In this document: in pieces, positions 1 to 6,182 of the stretch
Numbering within the stretch: position 1 is the first letter of the stretch
How the letters are laid out: every line of letters starts with the position of its first letter
NCBI GenBank assembly: GCA_003499925.1
Contig: DNRQ01000168.1
Location: forward strand, 2,555 to 9,261
From: Geobacter sp.
GTDB taxonomy: Bacteria; Desulfobacterota; Desulfuromonadia; Geobacterales; Geobacteraceae
DNA length: 6,707 nt
Direction: 5' to 3'
The notes under the pieces: generated by a model
Database searches by the model: none
Told to the model about the DNA's origin: nothing
Seen by the model: the letters and a program-made list of their open reading frames with translations, nothing else
Translations under genes and position numbers: made by a program

Positions 1-8
1 CCGAAGGC

Positions 9-42
9 AAATCCCCCTAAATCCCCCTTTGTCAAAGGGGGA
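9..42. repeat. Tandem 10-mer plus hairpin just beyond the nifEN stop
   Basis: AAATCCCCCT occurs twice in direct tandem (9-18 and 19-28). The second copy runs into a hairpin with arms CCCCCTTT (23-30) and AAAGGGGG (34-41) around the loop GTC; a T-A pair (22/42) extends it to 9 bp. The hairpin begins 5 nt past the nifEN stop codon on the transcribed strand. It could end or protect the 3' end of the nif message. On the minus strand it is followed by ATTTAGGGGG rather than a run of T, so it is not a textbook intrinsic terminator. It looks more like a dispersed intergenic repeat. The repeat and hairpin are seen directly; the function is inferred. Confidence 0.75.
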
Positions 43-46
43 CTTT

Positions 47-2803
47 CTAGTTGTGCGCGATCTTCTGCGCTTCCTTGGCATTGGCCTGGAAGATGTTCGC
101 CACCTCGAAGACCAGATTCAGGGTCCCCTGGTAGCCGACCCACATCTTCTGCTGCGCGCCGAGACGGTCGAAGACGGGCATGCCGGTCCTCAAATGTGCC
201 TTGATGCCGAGCTTGTTCGCGGCCTGGCGGCCGTTGGAGTTGGCCACCAGCAGATCGGCCCCTACCGCGGTCTGCTCCAGATCTTCCAGATCGCCGACAA
301 AGAGGTTCTCCACCGGCAGCCGGTCCAACCCGCGCGTCCTGGTGGCGGCAATGGCCACCTGTATCTCACAGCCTAGTCCTGCCAGAAATGCCGTCATCCC
401 CTTGAGATGGTCGGCTTCAAGGGCCAGCGCCACCTTCTTGAGCCCGAACTGGTAGTGGCTGTCCACCATGGCGTCCATCAGGCGACTCCTCCAGCGCCGG
501 AATTTCTCCGGAATCGGCCGGCCGGCCAGCGCGGCGAGCGTCGTCATCAGCAGATCGCTCTCGGCAAGGCCGGTGATGGAGGTGAAACCGTAGCAGGGTA
601 TGCCGAATTTGCTGTTAAGGCTCTGAGCGGCATCTGCCAGGGAATCGCCGAAATAAAGGGTCGCCTCGCTCTTCCCGGCGCAGCGGATCCGATCGACGGT
701 CACCCCGCCCACCGACAGGGCCGACACCGTATCATCGATATGCCCGTCCAGCGCGTTGGAGATGTCCGGGATCACCACCGGGTCCAGCCCGAATGCCTGG
801 CAGATCTCGGCGATCTGCTCCACCTCGGCAGGCGTCAACTGGCAACCCGGCAGGATGTTCACCTGCCCCTTGACGGTTGCGCCCCCTTCGGGAATGGTGG
901 CGACGATCGCCTCCACGGCGGCCGCGTACCCTTCCTGCATCGAGCCGCAGTAATCGGGGGTCGAGGCGTGGATCACGGGGGTGCCGTCGTGTTCGGGATG
1001 CGCCTCCCGGAATTTCACGATGGCGCTTCTCACGTCATCGCCCATGGTCTCGGTGAGGCCCGAGGTCATGACGCCGACCACCGAGGGTCCGAATTTCTCC
1101 ATCACCCTGTTCAGCCCGAGCTTCAGGTTCTCCCAGCCGCCGAAGATGGCGCTCTCCTCGCTCATGCTGGTCGAGTTGAGGGCGATCGATTCCTTGAAGT
1201 GGCGGGATAGCTGCAGCCTGATGAAGGTGGAGCACCCCTGGGCGCCGTGCAGCAGCCCCAGCATGCCGTGGATGCCGAGATAGGCGAAGGTCGCTCCCAG
1301 CGCAGGCGAGTTCTTCTGCGGGTTTACCGTGGCGTATTTGGTCGGTACCTTGACCCGCGACGATTTGGCATCCTCCGCCGCCAGCCGCTCCGCGTGCCCC
1401 GAGGCCCGGAACAGGTCCGCTTCCAGCTCTGCCGCATCCTTCTCCCAGGGAGCCTTGCCGTTCAGCACCGGCCAGATCGGGTTGTTAACGGTCAGATCGA
1501 GCTGCCTGGCGAAGCTGACCATGCCGTCGTACCCGGCGTAGGGGTGGGAGCGGCCATGGTTGATGTCGAGGAACGGGGTCTTGGTCTTCAGTGCCAGGAA
1601 TTTGGTCTTGCCCCCCGCGACGATCAGGTCCGGGAGCTTCTCGTACATGACGGAGAGCAGGCCGGCGGTGCTGGTATCCTCGATGATGGAGGCATCCTTG
1701 TGCATCAGCGCCTTCATCCGGTAGAAATCCTCCAGCGTCGAGTTCTGCGTGCCGGCGGCAAGGATCTCCACCCCCAGCTCCGAGAGCGCGTTCACCATGG
1801 ACCAGGTCTTGACGCCGCCGGTGAAGAGGACCGCGCGCTTGCCGGCAAGCCGCTCCCGGTAGGGGGCGAGCGCTGCCCGGCAGGAAGCCTCGTTCTCTGC
1901 GATCAGCTTTTCCACCCGGTCCTGCATGGTCCGCTTCTCCAGGCCGTTCACCAGGTCGTCCAGTTCGCGCGCGATGTCGCGCAGCGCCTTGGCGACGTCG
2001 GTCATGCCGTAGAAGGACTCCTCCAGGTAGGGGATGCCGTAGTTCTTCTGCATCTTCTTGGCGAGGTTGGTGAGGCTCTTGGAGCAGATGATGACGTTGA
2101 GCTTGGCCCGGTGCGCGTAGCGCAGCTCCTCGAACTTGGCGTCGCCGCTGATGCAGGAGAGCACGCGGATGCCGAGCTTGTCGAAGAGCGGCAGCATGCC
2201 CCAGAGATCGCCGGCGATGTTGTATTCGCCGATCAGGTTGATGTCGTAGTCGGTGGTGAAGGCCGGCTCGGCGGTGCCGATCACGTACTTGAGGAGCGTC
2301 TCGCCCGCAAGCCGGTTGCCGATATTCTTGTCGCCGATGAAGCCGGGGGTGTTCACCGGGATCACCGGCATGGGGACCTTGTCCCGGGCCGCTTTGCAGA
2401 CCGCCTCGATGTCGTCACCGGTCATCGAGGTGACGCAGGTGGCGTAGACGAAGATCGCCTTCGCCTCGGGGTAGCGGAGCGCCAGGTCCTTGATGGCCCG
2501 GTAGAGTTTCTTCTCGCCGCCGAAGATGACGTCGTTTTGCATCATCTCCGTGGTGAATCCGCGTCGATAGAGCTGCGAGTCGCTGGAGCGGGCGCCCCGG
2601 TTGTCCCAGGAGTTGCCGGCGCAGGCTATCGGTCCGTGCACCAGGTGGATCGCGTCGGTGATCGGCATCAGGACCACGCGGGCGCCGTCGTAAGCGCAGC
2701 TTCTCTCGGTCCCCTCGCCCGGCTCCGACTTCTTGCAGAACTTCGGTGCCCCGGCGTCGTGGGTTTCGCATTCGGTTGTATCGTACCAGTCTGGCTTCGC
2801 CAT
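47..2803 (-). CDS. nifEN: Fused nitrogenase FeMo-cofactor scaffold protein NifEN
   Basis: One 918-aa frame joins NifE (about residues 1-453) to NifN (about 484-918). NifEN is the cytoplasmic scaffold that receives the NifB-made iron-sulfur precursor, exchanges in molybdenum and homocitrate with NifH, and passes FeMo-co to apo-NifDK. In the NifE half, C36 (SCAYDG), C61 (HGPIACAG) and C123 (YATCVTSMTGDD) match the [4Fe-4S] ligands known in Azotobacter NifE. In the NifN half, C524 (HGAQGC) matches the fourth ligand, NifN Cys44. C240 (CSKSLTN) aligns with FeMo-co ligand Cys275 of NifD, and N415 (INHG) stands where NifD has His442, as expected for a scaffold. The ATG at 2803 is chosen because MAKPDWYD starts at the usual NifE point and GAGG lies 6 nt upstream. 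A TTG at 2866 would add 21 residues encoded by a repeat. No stop, frameshift or internal NifN start was seen at the junction. Normally NifE2N2 is a heterotetramer; the fusion would make it a homodimer with fixed 1:1 stoichiometry. Confidence 0.97.
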   Translation of the reverse strand: MAKPDWYDTTECETHDAGAPKFCKKSEPGEGTERSCAYDGARVVLMPITDAIHLVHGPIACAGNSWDNRGARSSDSQLYRRGFTTEMMQNDVIFGGEKKLYRAIKDLALRYPEAKAIFVYATCVTSMTGDDIEAVCKAARDKVPMPVIPVNTPGFIGDKNIGNRLAGETLLKYVIGTAEPAFTTDYDINLIGEYNIAGDLWGMLPLFDKLGIRVLSCISGDAKFEELRYAHRAKLNVIICSKSLTNLAKKMQKNYGIPYLEESFYGMTDVAKALRDIARELDDLVNGLEKRTMQDRVEKLIAENEASCRAALAPYRERLAGKRAVLFTGGVKTWSMVNALSELGVEILAAGTQNSTLEDFYRMKALMHKDASIIEDTSTAGLLSVMYEKLPDLIVAGGKTKFLALKTKTPFLDINHGRSHPYAGYDGMVSFARQLDLTVNNPIWPVLNGKAPWEKDAAELEADLFRASGHAERLAAEDAKSSRVKVPTKYATVNPQKNSPALGATFAYLGIHGMLGLLHGAQGCSTFIRLQLSRHFKESIALNSTSMSEESAIFGGWENLKLGLNRVMEKFGPSVVGVMTSGLTETMGDDVRSAIVKFREAHPEHDGTPVIHASTPDYCGSMQEGYAAAVEAIVATIPEGGATVKGQVNILPGCQLTPAEVEQIAEICQAFGLDPVVIPDISNALDGHIDDTVSALSVGGVTVDRIRCAGKSEATLYFGDSLADAAQSLNSKFGIPCYGFTSITGLAESDLLMTTLAALAGRPIPEKFRRWRSRLMDAMVDSHYQFGLKKVALALEADHLKGMTAFLAGLGCEIQVAIAATRTRGLDRLPVENLFVGDLEDLEQTAVGADLLVANSNGRQAANKLGIKAHLRTGMPVFDRLGAQQKMWVGYQGTLNLVFEVANIFQANAKEAQKIAHN
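1355..1444 (-). other. NifE-NifN fusion linker (residues about 454-483)
   Basis: The NifE half ends at the conserved region around NPIWPVLNGKAPWE. NifN similarity resumes near KYATVNPQKNSPALGA, which resembles the N-terminus of free-standing NifN proteins. Between them lie about 30 residues rich in Ala, Glu, Asp, Lys and Arg (for example DAAELEADLFRASGHAERL), likely a helical charged tether. The boundaries are estimated from remembered NifE and NifN sequences and could be off by about 10 residues. Confidence 0.7.
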
Positions 2804-2809
2804 TGTGAA

Positions 2810-2814
2810 CCTCG
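2810..2814 (-). promoter_or_regulatory. Ribosome binding site of nifEN (weak)
   Basis: The minus strand reads CGAGG, followed by 6 nt and then the ATG at 2803. This GAGG core decides the start in favour of 2803 over the upstream in-frame TTG at 2866. It matches the anti-Shine-Dalgarno sequence less fully than the sites of nifK (AAAGGAG) and nifD (TAAGGAG). Confidence 0.7.
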
Positions 2815-2853
2815 TTGTTCGGAGCGGTTGACGCGGAATCGGGTGTAAAAGCC

Positions 2854-2948
2854 CCCTCCCCTTCAAGGGGAGGGTTGGGGTGGGGATGGGGCTCGTTCGC
2901 TGCAGGAACCCCCCATCCCCCTCCTGACCTCCCCCTTGAAGGGGGAGG
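2854..2948. repeat. 95-bp nested inverted-repeat element (BIME/MITE-like) in the nifK-nifEN spacer
   Basis: Two 38-nt arms (2854-2891 and 2911-2948) are imperfect inverted repeats. They match at 30 of 38 positions without gaps and flank a 19-nt loop (2892-2910). The inner 10 nt are perfect: GGGGATGGGG (2882-2891) against CCCCATCCCC (2911-2920). The outer 21 nt of each arm are themselves a palindrome with 10-nt half-sites and a one-base centre (2854-2874 and 2928-2948). The arms differ at palindrome positions 3, 4, 18 and 19, where a C-G and a T-A pair have swapped places, so both tips still fold perfectly. No coding content was recognised. The layout resembles REP/BIME or MITE elements, but the family was not identified. 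Confidence 0.85.
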
Positions 2949-2988
2949 AACTTTGGGTCCTGACCTCCCCCTTGAAGGGGGAGGAACT
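2922..2988. repeat. Two 31-nt direct repeats, period 36, each containing a palindrome
   Basis: The 31-nt unit 2922-2952 recurs identically at 2958-2988, separated by TTGGG. Each unit starts TCCTGACC, contains a palindrome with half-sites CCTCCCCCTT and AAGGGGGAGG around a central G, and ends AACT. The first unit overlaps the right arm of the 95-bp inverted-repeat element. The second is an extra copy ending 4 nt before the nifK stop codon. On the nif mRNA these would form strong hairpins directly after nifK. No T-run follows on the minus strand, so simple termination is not supported. Confidence 0.9.
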
Positions 2989-2992
2989 CGGA

Positions 2993-4456
2993 TTACCTCA
3001 TCATCTCGAAGTAACGTTCCTCGCAGGTCTCGTCCTTGATCTCGATGAACTTGTTGCAGATGGTGCTGATCATGTTGATGGCGCCCTGGTAGCCGATGAG
3101 CGGGTGGCGGTGCAGGTTTACACGGTCAAAGACCGGGAAGCCGAAGCGGAACAGCGGGATGTTGGCATCGCGCGCCGCGAACTTGCCGTGGGTGTCGCCG
3201 ATCATGGCATCGACCGGATCGGTCATCAGCAGGCTCCGCATGTGCCAGAGGTCCTTGTTGATGTAGATCTTGCACCCTTTGCCGTCCGGTGAGGAGTCGA
3301 GCAGCGCCTGAATCTCCTTCTCCACCTTCTTGGTCCCCTTGCTGCAGAGCACGTGGTACGGTTTCGCTCCCATCTCGAGCAGGAAGGAGATGTATCCCAG
3401 CAGGTAGTCGGGATCGCCGTAGAGTGCGAATTTCTTGCCGTGGATGTACTGGTGTGCATCGGTCATGGCGTCGACTGCGTTACCGCGCTCGGCCTTGAGG
3501 GACTCGGGTACCGGCTTGCCGAACAGCTCGGAGAGCTTCAGAAGCAGTGCGTCGGTCTTGGCGATGCCAAAGGGGGTCGGCAGGGAGACGTGGCTCCCGG
3601 AGTAGTTGTCCTTGATCCAGGTGAAGGTCTTGGCGCTCGCGTAGGGAGCGACGGTCATGGTCACCTTGCCGTTGATGGAGTCGGCCGCGTCGTCAAGCTT
3701 GGTCCCGCCGGGATAGGGGCGGTAGGTGCCGTCCAGGGGCGAGTCGAAGGTCTCGGAGATGTCGGCTAACAGCGTGTAGGGGATGCCGAACGCTTTCAGG
3801 ATCCTCTTGTACTCGCGGTAGTTGCCGGTGTTGCAGTCGAAGCCCGGGATCAGGTTCAGCTTGCCGGTGCAGCGCCCCTCGACCTGCTTCCCTTCGGTCA
3901 GGGTCTGCAGGATGGAGACCAGCATCGCGTCGTAGCCGTGGATGTGCGAACCGTTGAAGCTCGGGGTGTTGGCGTAGGGGAGCGGGTACTCCTGCGGCAC
4001 GATCCCTTTGTTCCTCGCGTTCTTGATGAAGGCGGTCAGGTCGTCGCCGATGACCTCGGGCATGCAGGAGGTGAAGACGGCCATCATCTTCGGCTTGTAG
4101 ATGGTGTAGGCGTTCTCCAGGGCCTCGTGCAGGTTGTTCTGGCCGCCGAACACCGCGCCGTCCTCGGTCATGGAGTCCGATACCGCGGGAGCCGGCTCAC
4201 GGAAGTGGCGGTTGAAGGTGGAGCGGTAGTAGGAGGCGCACCCCTGCGAGCCGTGCACGAAGGGAAGCGTTCCCTCGAAGCCGTGGGCGGCGAGCTCGGC
4301 GCCCAGCGGCTGGCAGGCGTGGGGGGGGTTGATCACCAGCGCCTGGCGGGCGAAGTTCTTCTCCTTGTACTCCTCGGTGTTTATCCACTCCGCAACCCGT
4401 TTCACCTCGTCTTCGGGAATCTCGGTCACGTATTTTACTGAAGCTTCTGCAGTCAT
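2993..4456 (-). CDS. nifK: Nitrogenase MoFe protein beta subunit NifK
   Basis: The 487-aa product is the beta subunit of cytoplasmic dinitrogenase (alpha2-beta2). It shares the P-cluster with NifD, relaying electrons from NifH to FeMo-co. P-cluster ligands are present: C48 (PPHACQPLG), C73 (HGSQGCASYYR) and C131 (FTSCMPEVIGDD). S166 (NTPSF) matches the serine ligand Ser188 of Azotobacter NifK, at exactly the same distance from the third cysteine. The C-terminal region LHRHPLIGYQGAIN is characteristic of the family. It is shorter than Azotobacter NifK (about 523 aa), mostly through a shorter N-terminus. The ATG at 4456 has AAAGGAG 7 nt upstream. It lies 158 nt after nifD and 189 nt before nifEN, in the same direction. 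No damage was seen. Confidence 0.99.
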   Translation of the reverse strand: MTAEASVKYVTEIPEDEVKRVAEWINTEEYKEKNFARQALVINPPHACQPLGAELAAHGFEGTLPFVHGSQGCASYYRSTFNRHFREPAPAVSDSMTEDGAVFGGQNNLHEALENAYTIYKPKMMAVFTSCMPEVIGDDLTAFIKNARNKGIVPQEYPLPYANTPSFNGSHIHGYDAMLVSILQTLTEGKQVEGRCTGKLNLIPGFDCNTGNYREYKRILKAFGIPYTLLADISETFDSPLDGTYRPYPGGTKLDDAADSINGKVTMTVAPYASAKTFTWIKDNYSGSHVSLPTPFGIAKTDALLLKLSELFGKPVPESLKAERGNAVDAMTDAHQYIHGKKFALYGDPDYLLGYISFLLEMGAKPYHVLCSKGTKKVEKEIQALLDSSPDGKGCKIYINKDLWHMRSLLMTDPVDAMIGDTHGKFAARDANIPLFRFGFPVFDRVNLHRHPLIGYQGAINMISTICNKFIEIKDETCEERYFEMMR

Positions 4457-4463
4457 GGTAATA

Positions 4464-4470
4464 CTCCTTT
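4464..4470 (-). promoter_or_regulatory. Ribosome binding site of nifK
   Basis: The minus strand reads AAAGGAG, 7 nt before the ATG at 4456. This is a near-consensus Shine-Dalgarno at good spacing and supports the annotated start. Confidence 0.9.
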
Positions 4471-4485
4471 CGGCCGCTAACTAAT

Positions 4486-4496
4486 CCGTCAGACGG
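4486..4496. repeat. Small palindrome upstream of nifK
   Basis: CCGTC and GACGG flank a single central A. The arms are only 5 bp, so a protein-binding or RNA-folding role is speculative. It sits about 30 nt upstream of the nifK start. Confidence 0.4.
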
Positions 4497-4502
4497 CGAG
4501 CT

Positions 4503-4543
4503 TAAATCAGTAAATCAGATTGAGATTAAGATTAAGATTAAGA
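4503..4543. repeat. TAAATCAG 8-mer duplication and GATTAA hexamer array in the nifD-nifK spacer
   Basis: TAAATCAG is duplicated in tandem (4503-4510 and 4511-4518). It is followed by GATTGA (4518-4523) and three perfect GATTAA units (4524-4541), then a partial GA. The array is AT-rich inside an otherwise GC-rich operon. Such hexamer runs can change copy number by slippage. Because the spacer is noncoding, a change would alter RNA folding rather than reading frame. Confidence 0.85.
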
Positions 4544-4611
4544 AGGCGTTACGCTAGAGGAAACGGTATCTTGTGCTGGGTCCCCTAAACCTTTACCTTA
4601 ATCTTGATCTG
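4516..4611 (-). repeat. Inverted repeat that can form a stem-loop after the nifD stop
   Basis: On the transcribed strand, CAGATCAAGATTAAG begins 3 nt after the nifD TAG (4611 down to 4597). It can pair with CTTAATCTCAATCTG (4530 down to 4516) at 13 of 15 positions, with a 66-nt loop. The shorter core AGATTAAG can also pair with other hexamer copies in shifted registers. On mRNA this would put a stem between nifD and nifK. It could protect the 3' end of nifD or serve as a processing point, but no function can be shown here. Confidence 0.6.
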
Positions 4612-4614
4612 CTT

Positions 4615-6054
4615 CTAGAACGGTGCCTTCACCAGGTTCCAGGTCGGGCTGTTCACCGCCATGTCGACGTCGCGGGCGAAGATCGGGAAGCCGTTGTAGG
4701 CGTGATACGGACCGGAGTAGTCCCAGCTGTGCATCTGGCGGAACGGTATCCCCATCTTCTGGAACAGGTATTTCTCCTTGATGCCGCTGCCCACCAGGTC
4801 GGGGCGCAGCGCGTTGACGAATTCCTCAAGCTCGTGCTCGGAGGCGTCGTCGAAGATGACGGTGGCCTCGGGCATCTCGGGCGAGGTCCTCTCGTAGTCG
4901 TCGCCGTGGGCGAACTCGTAGCCGGATCCGACCACCGTCATGCCGAGGTCGGCGTAGGCGTTGACGGTGTGGCGCGGGCGAAGCCCCCCGACGTAAAGCA
5001 TCACGGTCTTCCCTTCCAGGCGCGGACGGTACTCGTCGATCACAGCCTGCATGATCGGGTCGTACTTGGCGATGACGGCCTCCACCTTCTCCTTGATGCT
5101 GTCGTCGAAATGCTCGGCGATCTTTCTCAGGCTTTCCCTGATCTTGGTCGGTCCGAAGAAGTTGAACTCGACCCAGGGGATGCCGTATTTCTCCTCCATC
5201 ACCCGGCACATGTAGTTCATGGAACGGTAGCAGTGGATGATGTTCAGTTTTACCTTGTGGGTCGCCGCGATCTTCTCCAGCTCGCCATCGCCGGTCCAGA
5301 CCGCCTTCACGTTCAGGCCGATCTCTTCGAGAAGCGGCTTGACGCTCCAGACGTCGCCGCCGATGTTGTAATCGCCGATCAGGGCGATGTCGTAGGGGCT
5401 CTCCGGCTCGGCGAATTCGCGGGTGCCGATGATGTGATCGCGGATCGTGTCGTTGGAGATGTGGTGGCCAAGCGACTGGGAAACGCCGCGGAAACCCTCG
5501 CAGTTGCACGGGATGACCGGGATGTCCAGCTCTACGGAGGCGATCTTGGCAACGGAGTTGATGTCGTCGCCGATCAGCCCTACCGGGCACTCGGAGAGGA
5601 CCGAGATCCCCTTGGCTAGCGGGAACAGGTCGTGCGCTTCGGCAAGCAGCGTCTTCAGCTTCTTGTCGCCGCCGTAGACGATGTCTTTTTCCTGGAAGTC
5701 CGAGGTGAACTGCATGGCGAACTGGTTCACGCCGTTTATGCCGCTCATCAGGTTGCGCCTGGTGCCCCAGGAGTACCAGCCGCAGCCGACCGGGCCGTGG
5801 GAGACGTGCACCATGTCGCGGATCGGGCCCCAGACCACCCCTTTGGCGCCTGCATAGGCGCAGCCGCGGGCGCTCATGATGCCGGGGACCGTCTTGCGGT
5901 TACTCTTGACGCAAGCCCCCTCCCCCTCGTTGGGAGCGAGGTGCGGCGCCCTCTTCTTCTTGACCTTATCGGGGTAGATCTCCATGGCATGGTCGATCAT
6001 CGCTTGGGTCGATTCCTTGGTTATCCCCTCTACATGCTTTTTCAGTTCAGACAT
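4615..6054 (-). CDS. nifD: Nitrogenase MoFe protein alpha subunit NifD
   Basis: The 479-aa product is the alpha subunit of dinitrogenase and holds FeMo-co, the site of N2 reduction. P-cluster ligands are C65 (RGCAYAG), C91 (HGPVGCGWYS) and C156 (LSECPVGLIGDD). FeMo-co ligands are C275 (HCYRSMNY) and H442 (QMHSWDYSGPYH). Second-sphere residues known from Azotobacter are also present: Q193 and H197 in SQSLGHH (Azotobacter Gln191 and His195), R99 (Arg96), R359 in GGLRPRH and F381. These mark a catalytic Mo-type NifD rather than NifE or a maturase. Length is close to Azotobacter NifD (about 492 aa), with no sign of the roughly 50-residue insertion of the clostridial protein. The ATG at 6054 is preceded by TAAGGAG at 6 nt. 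It lies 215 nt after nifH. No truncation or frameshift was seen. Confidence 0.99.
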   Translation of the reverse strand: MSELKKHVEGITKESTQAMIDHAMEIYPDKVKKKRAPHLAPNEGEGACVKSNRKTVPGIMSARGCAYAGAKGVVWGPIRDMVHVSHGPVGCGWYSWGTRRNLMSGINGVNQFAMQFTSDFQEKDIVYGGDKKLKTLLAEAHDLFPLAKGISVLSECPVGLIGDDINSVAKIASVELDIPVIPCNCEGFRGVSQSLGHHISNDTIRDHIIGTREFAEPESPYDIALIGDYNIGGDVWSVKPLLEEIGLNVKAVWTGDGELEKIAATHKVKLNIIHCYRSMNYMCRVMEEKYGIPWVEFNFFGPTKIRESLRKIAEHFDDSIKEKVEAVIAKYDPIMQAVIDEYRPRLEGKTVMLYVGGLRPRHTVNAYADLGMTVVGSGYEFAHGDDYERTSPEMPEATVIFDDASEHELEEFVNALRPDLVGSGIKEKYLFQKMGIPFRQMHSWDYSGPYHAYNGFPIFARDVDMAVNSPTWNLVKAPF

Positions 6055-6060
6055 ATTCCA

Positions 6061-6067
6061 CTCCTTA
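6061..6067 (-). promoter_or_regulatory. Ribosome binding site of nifD
   Basis: The minus strand reads TAAGGAG, 6 nt before the ATG at 6054. This strong Shine-Dalgarno agrees with the high expression expected of a nitrogenase subunit. Confidence 0.9.
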
Positions 6068-6108
6068 TGGTTACCGGCCGGCTGAGATCGGCGGGGGGAT
6101 GACGTGCC

Positions 6109-6145
6109 CCCCTCTCCCTAACCCTCTCCCACCAGGGGAGAGGGG
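6109..6145. repeat. C/G-rich repeat with two alternative hairpin registers in the nifH-nifD spacer
   Basis: CCCTCTCCC occurs twice in direct orientation, 12 nt apart (6110-6118 and 6122-6130). Its complement GGGAGAGGG lies once at 6136-6144. The single G-rich arm can pair with the near copy (9 bp, loop ACCAG) or the far copy (10 bp when C6109 and G6145 are added), but not both. Similar CCCTCTCCC-type repeats are, from memory, common in intergenic DNA of many proteobacterial genomes. On the minus strand no T-run follows, so this is not a standard terminator. Confidence 0.75.
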
Positions 6146-6182
6146 ACGTTGAGTTCTTCTCGCACGGTAGAGGATTTTAGCC

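Noticed and set aside
1247..2848. 533-codon open frame on the plus strand, antisense to nifEN
   Set aside because: It lies wholly opposite a strongly conserved gene, resembles no known protein and is rich in Val, Gly, Asp, His and Arg as expected from the complement of GC-rich codons.
2804..2866. Longer NifEN start at a TTG 21 codons upstream
   Set aside because: The added residues are encoded by the palindromic repeat and do not resemble a NifE N-terminus. The ATG at 2803 has a GAGG at proper distance and begins at the usual place.
2922..2988. CRISPR-like array
   Set aside because: There are only two units with a 5-nt gap, far too short for a spacer, and no cas genes. It is a tandem duplication of a palindromic repeat.
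2804..2992. Separate sigma-54 promoter for nifEN, and likewise for nifK or nifD
   Set aside because: No TGGCAC-N5-TTGC type site was found on the minus strand of any spacer. The closest, GGGCACG in the nifH-nifD spacer, lacks the GC element 10 nt on.
2815..3039. Small plus-strand open frame across the nifK-nifEN spacer
   Set aside because: Its translation is low-complexity Pro/Gly-rich sequence produced by the repeats (PLEGGGT repeats). Nothing suggests a real protein.
4573..5619. 348-codon open frame on the plus strand, antisense to nifD
   Set aside because: Same reasoning: a shadow of nifD coding bias, with no recognisable motif and no convincing ribosome binding site.
4615..6054. Alternative nitrogenase (VnfD or AnfD) instead of NifD
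   Set aside because: Residues and motifs match Mo-type NifD, and the neighbours are nifK and nifEN with no vnfG/anfG-like delta subunit gene between D and K.
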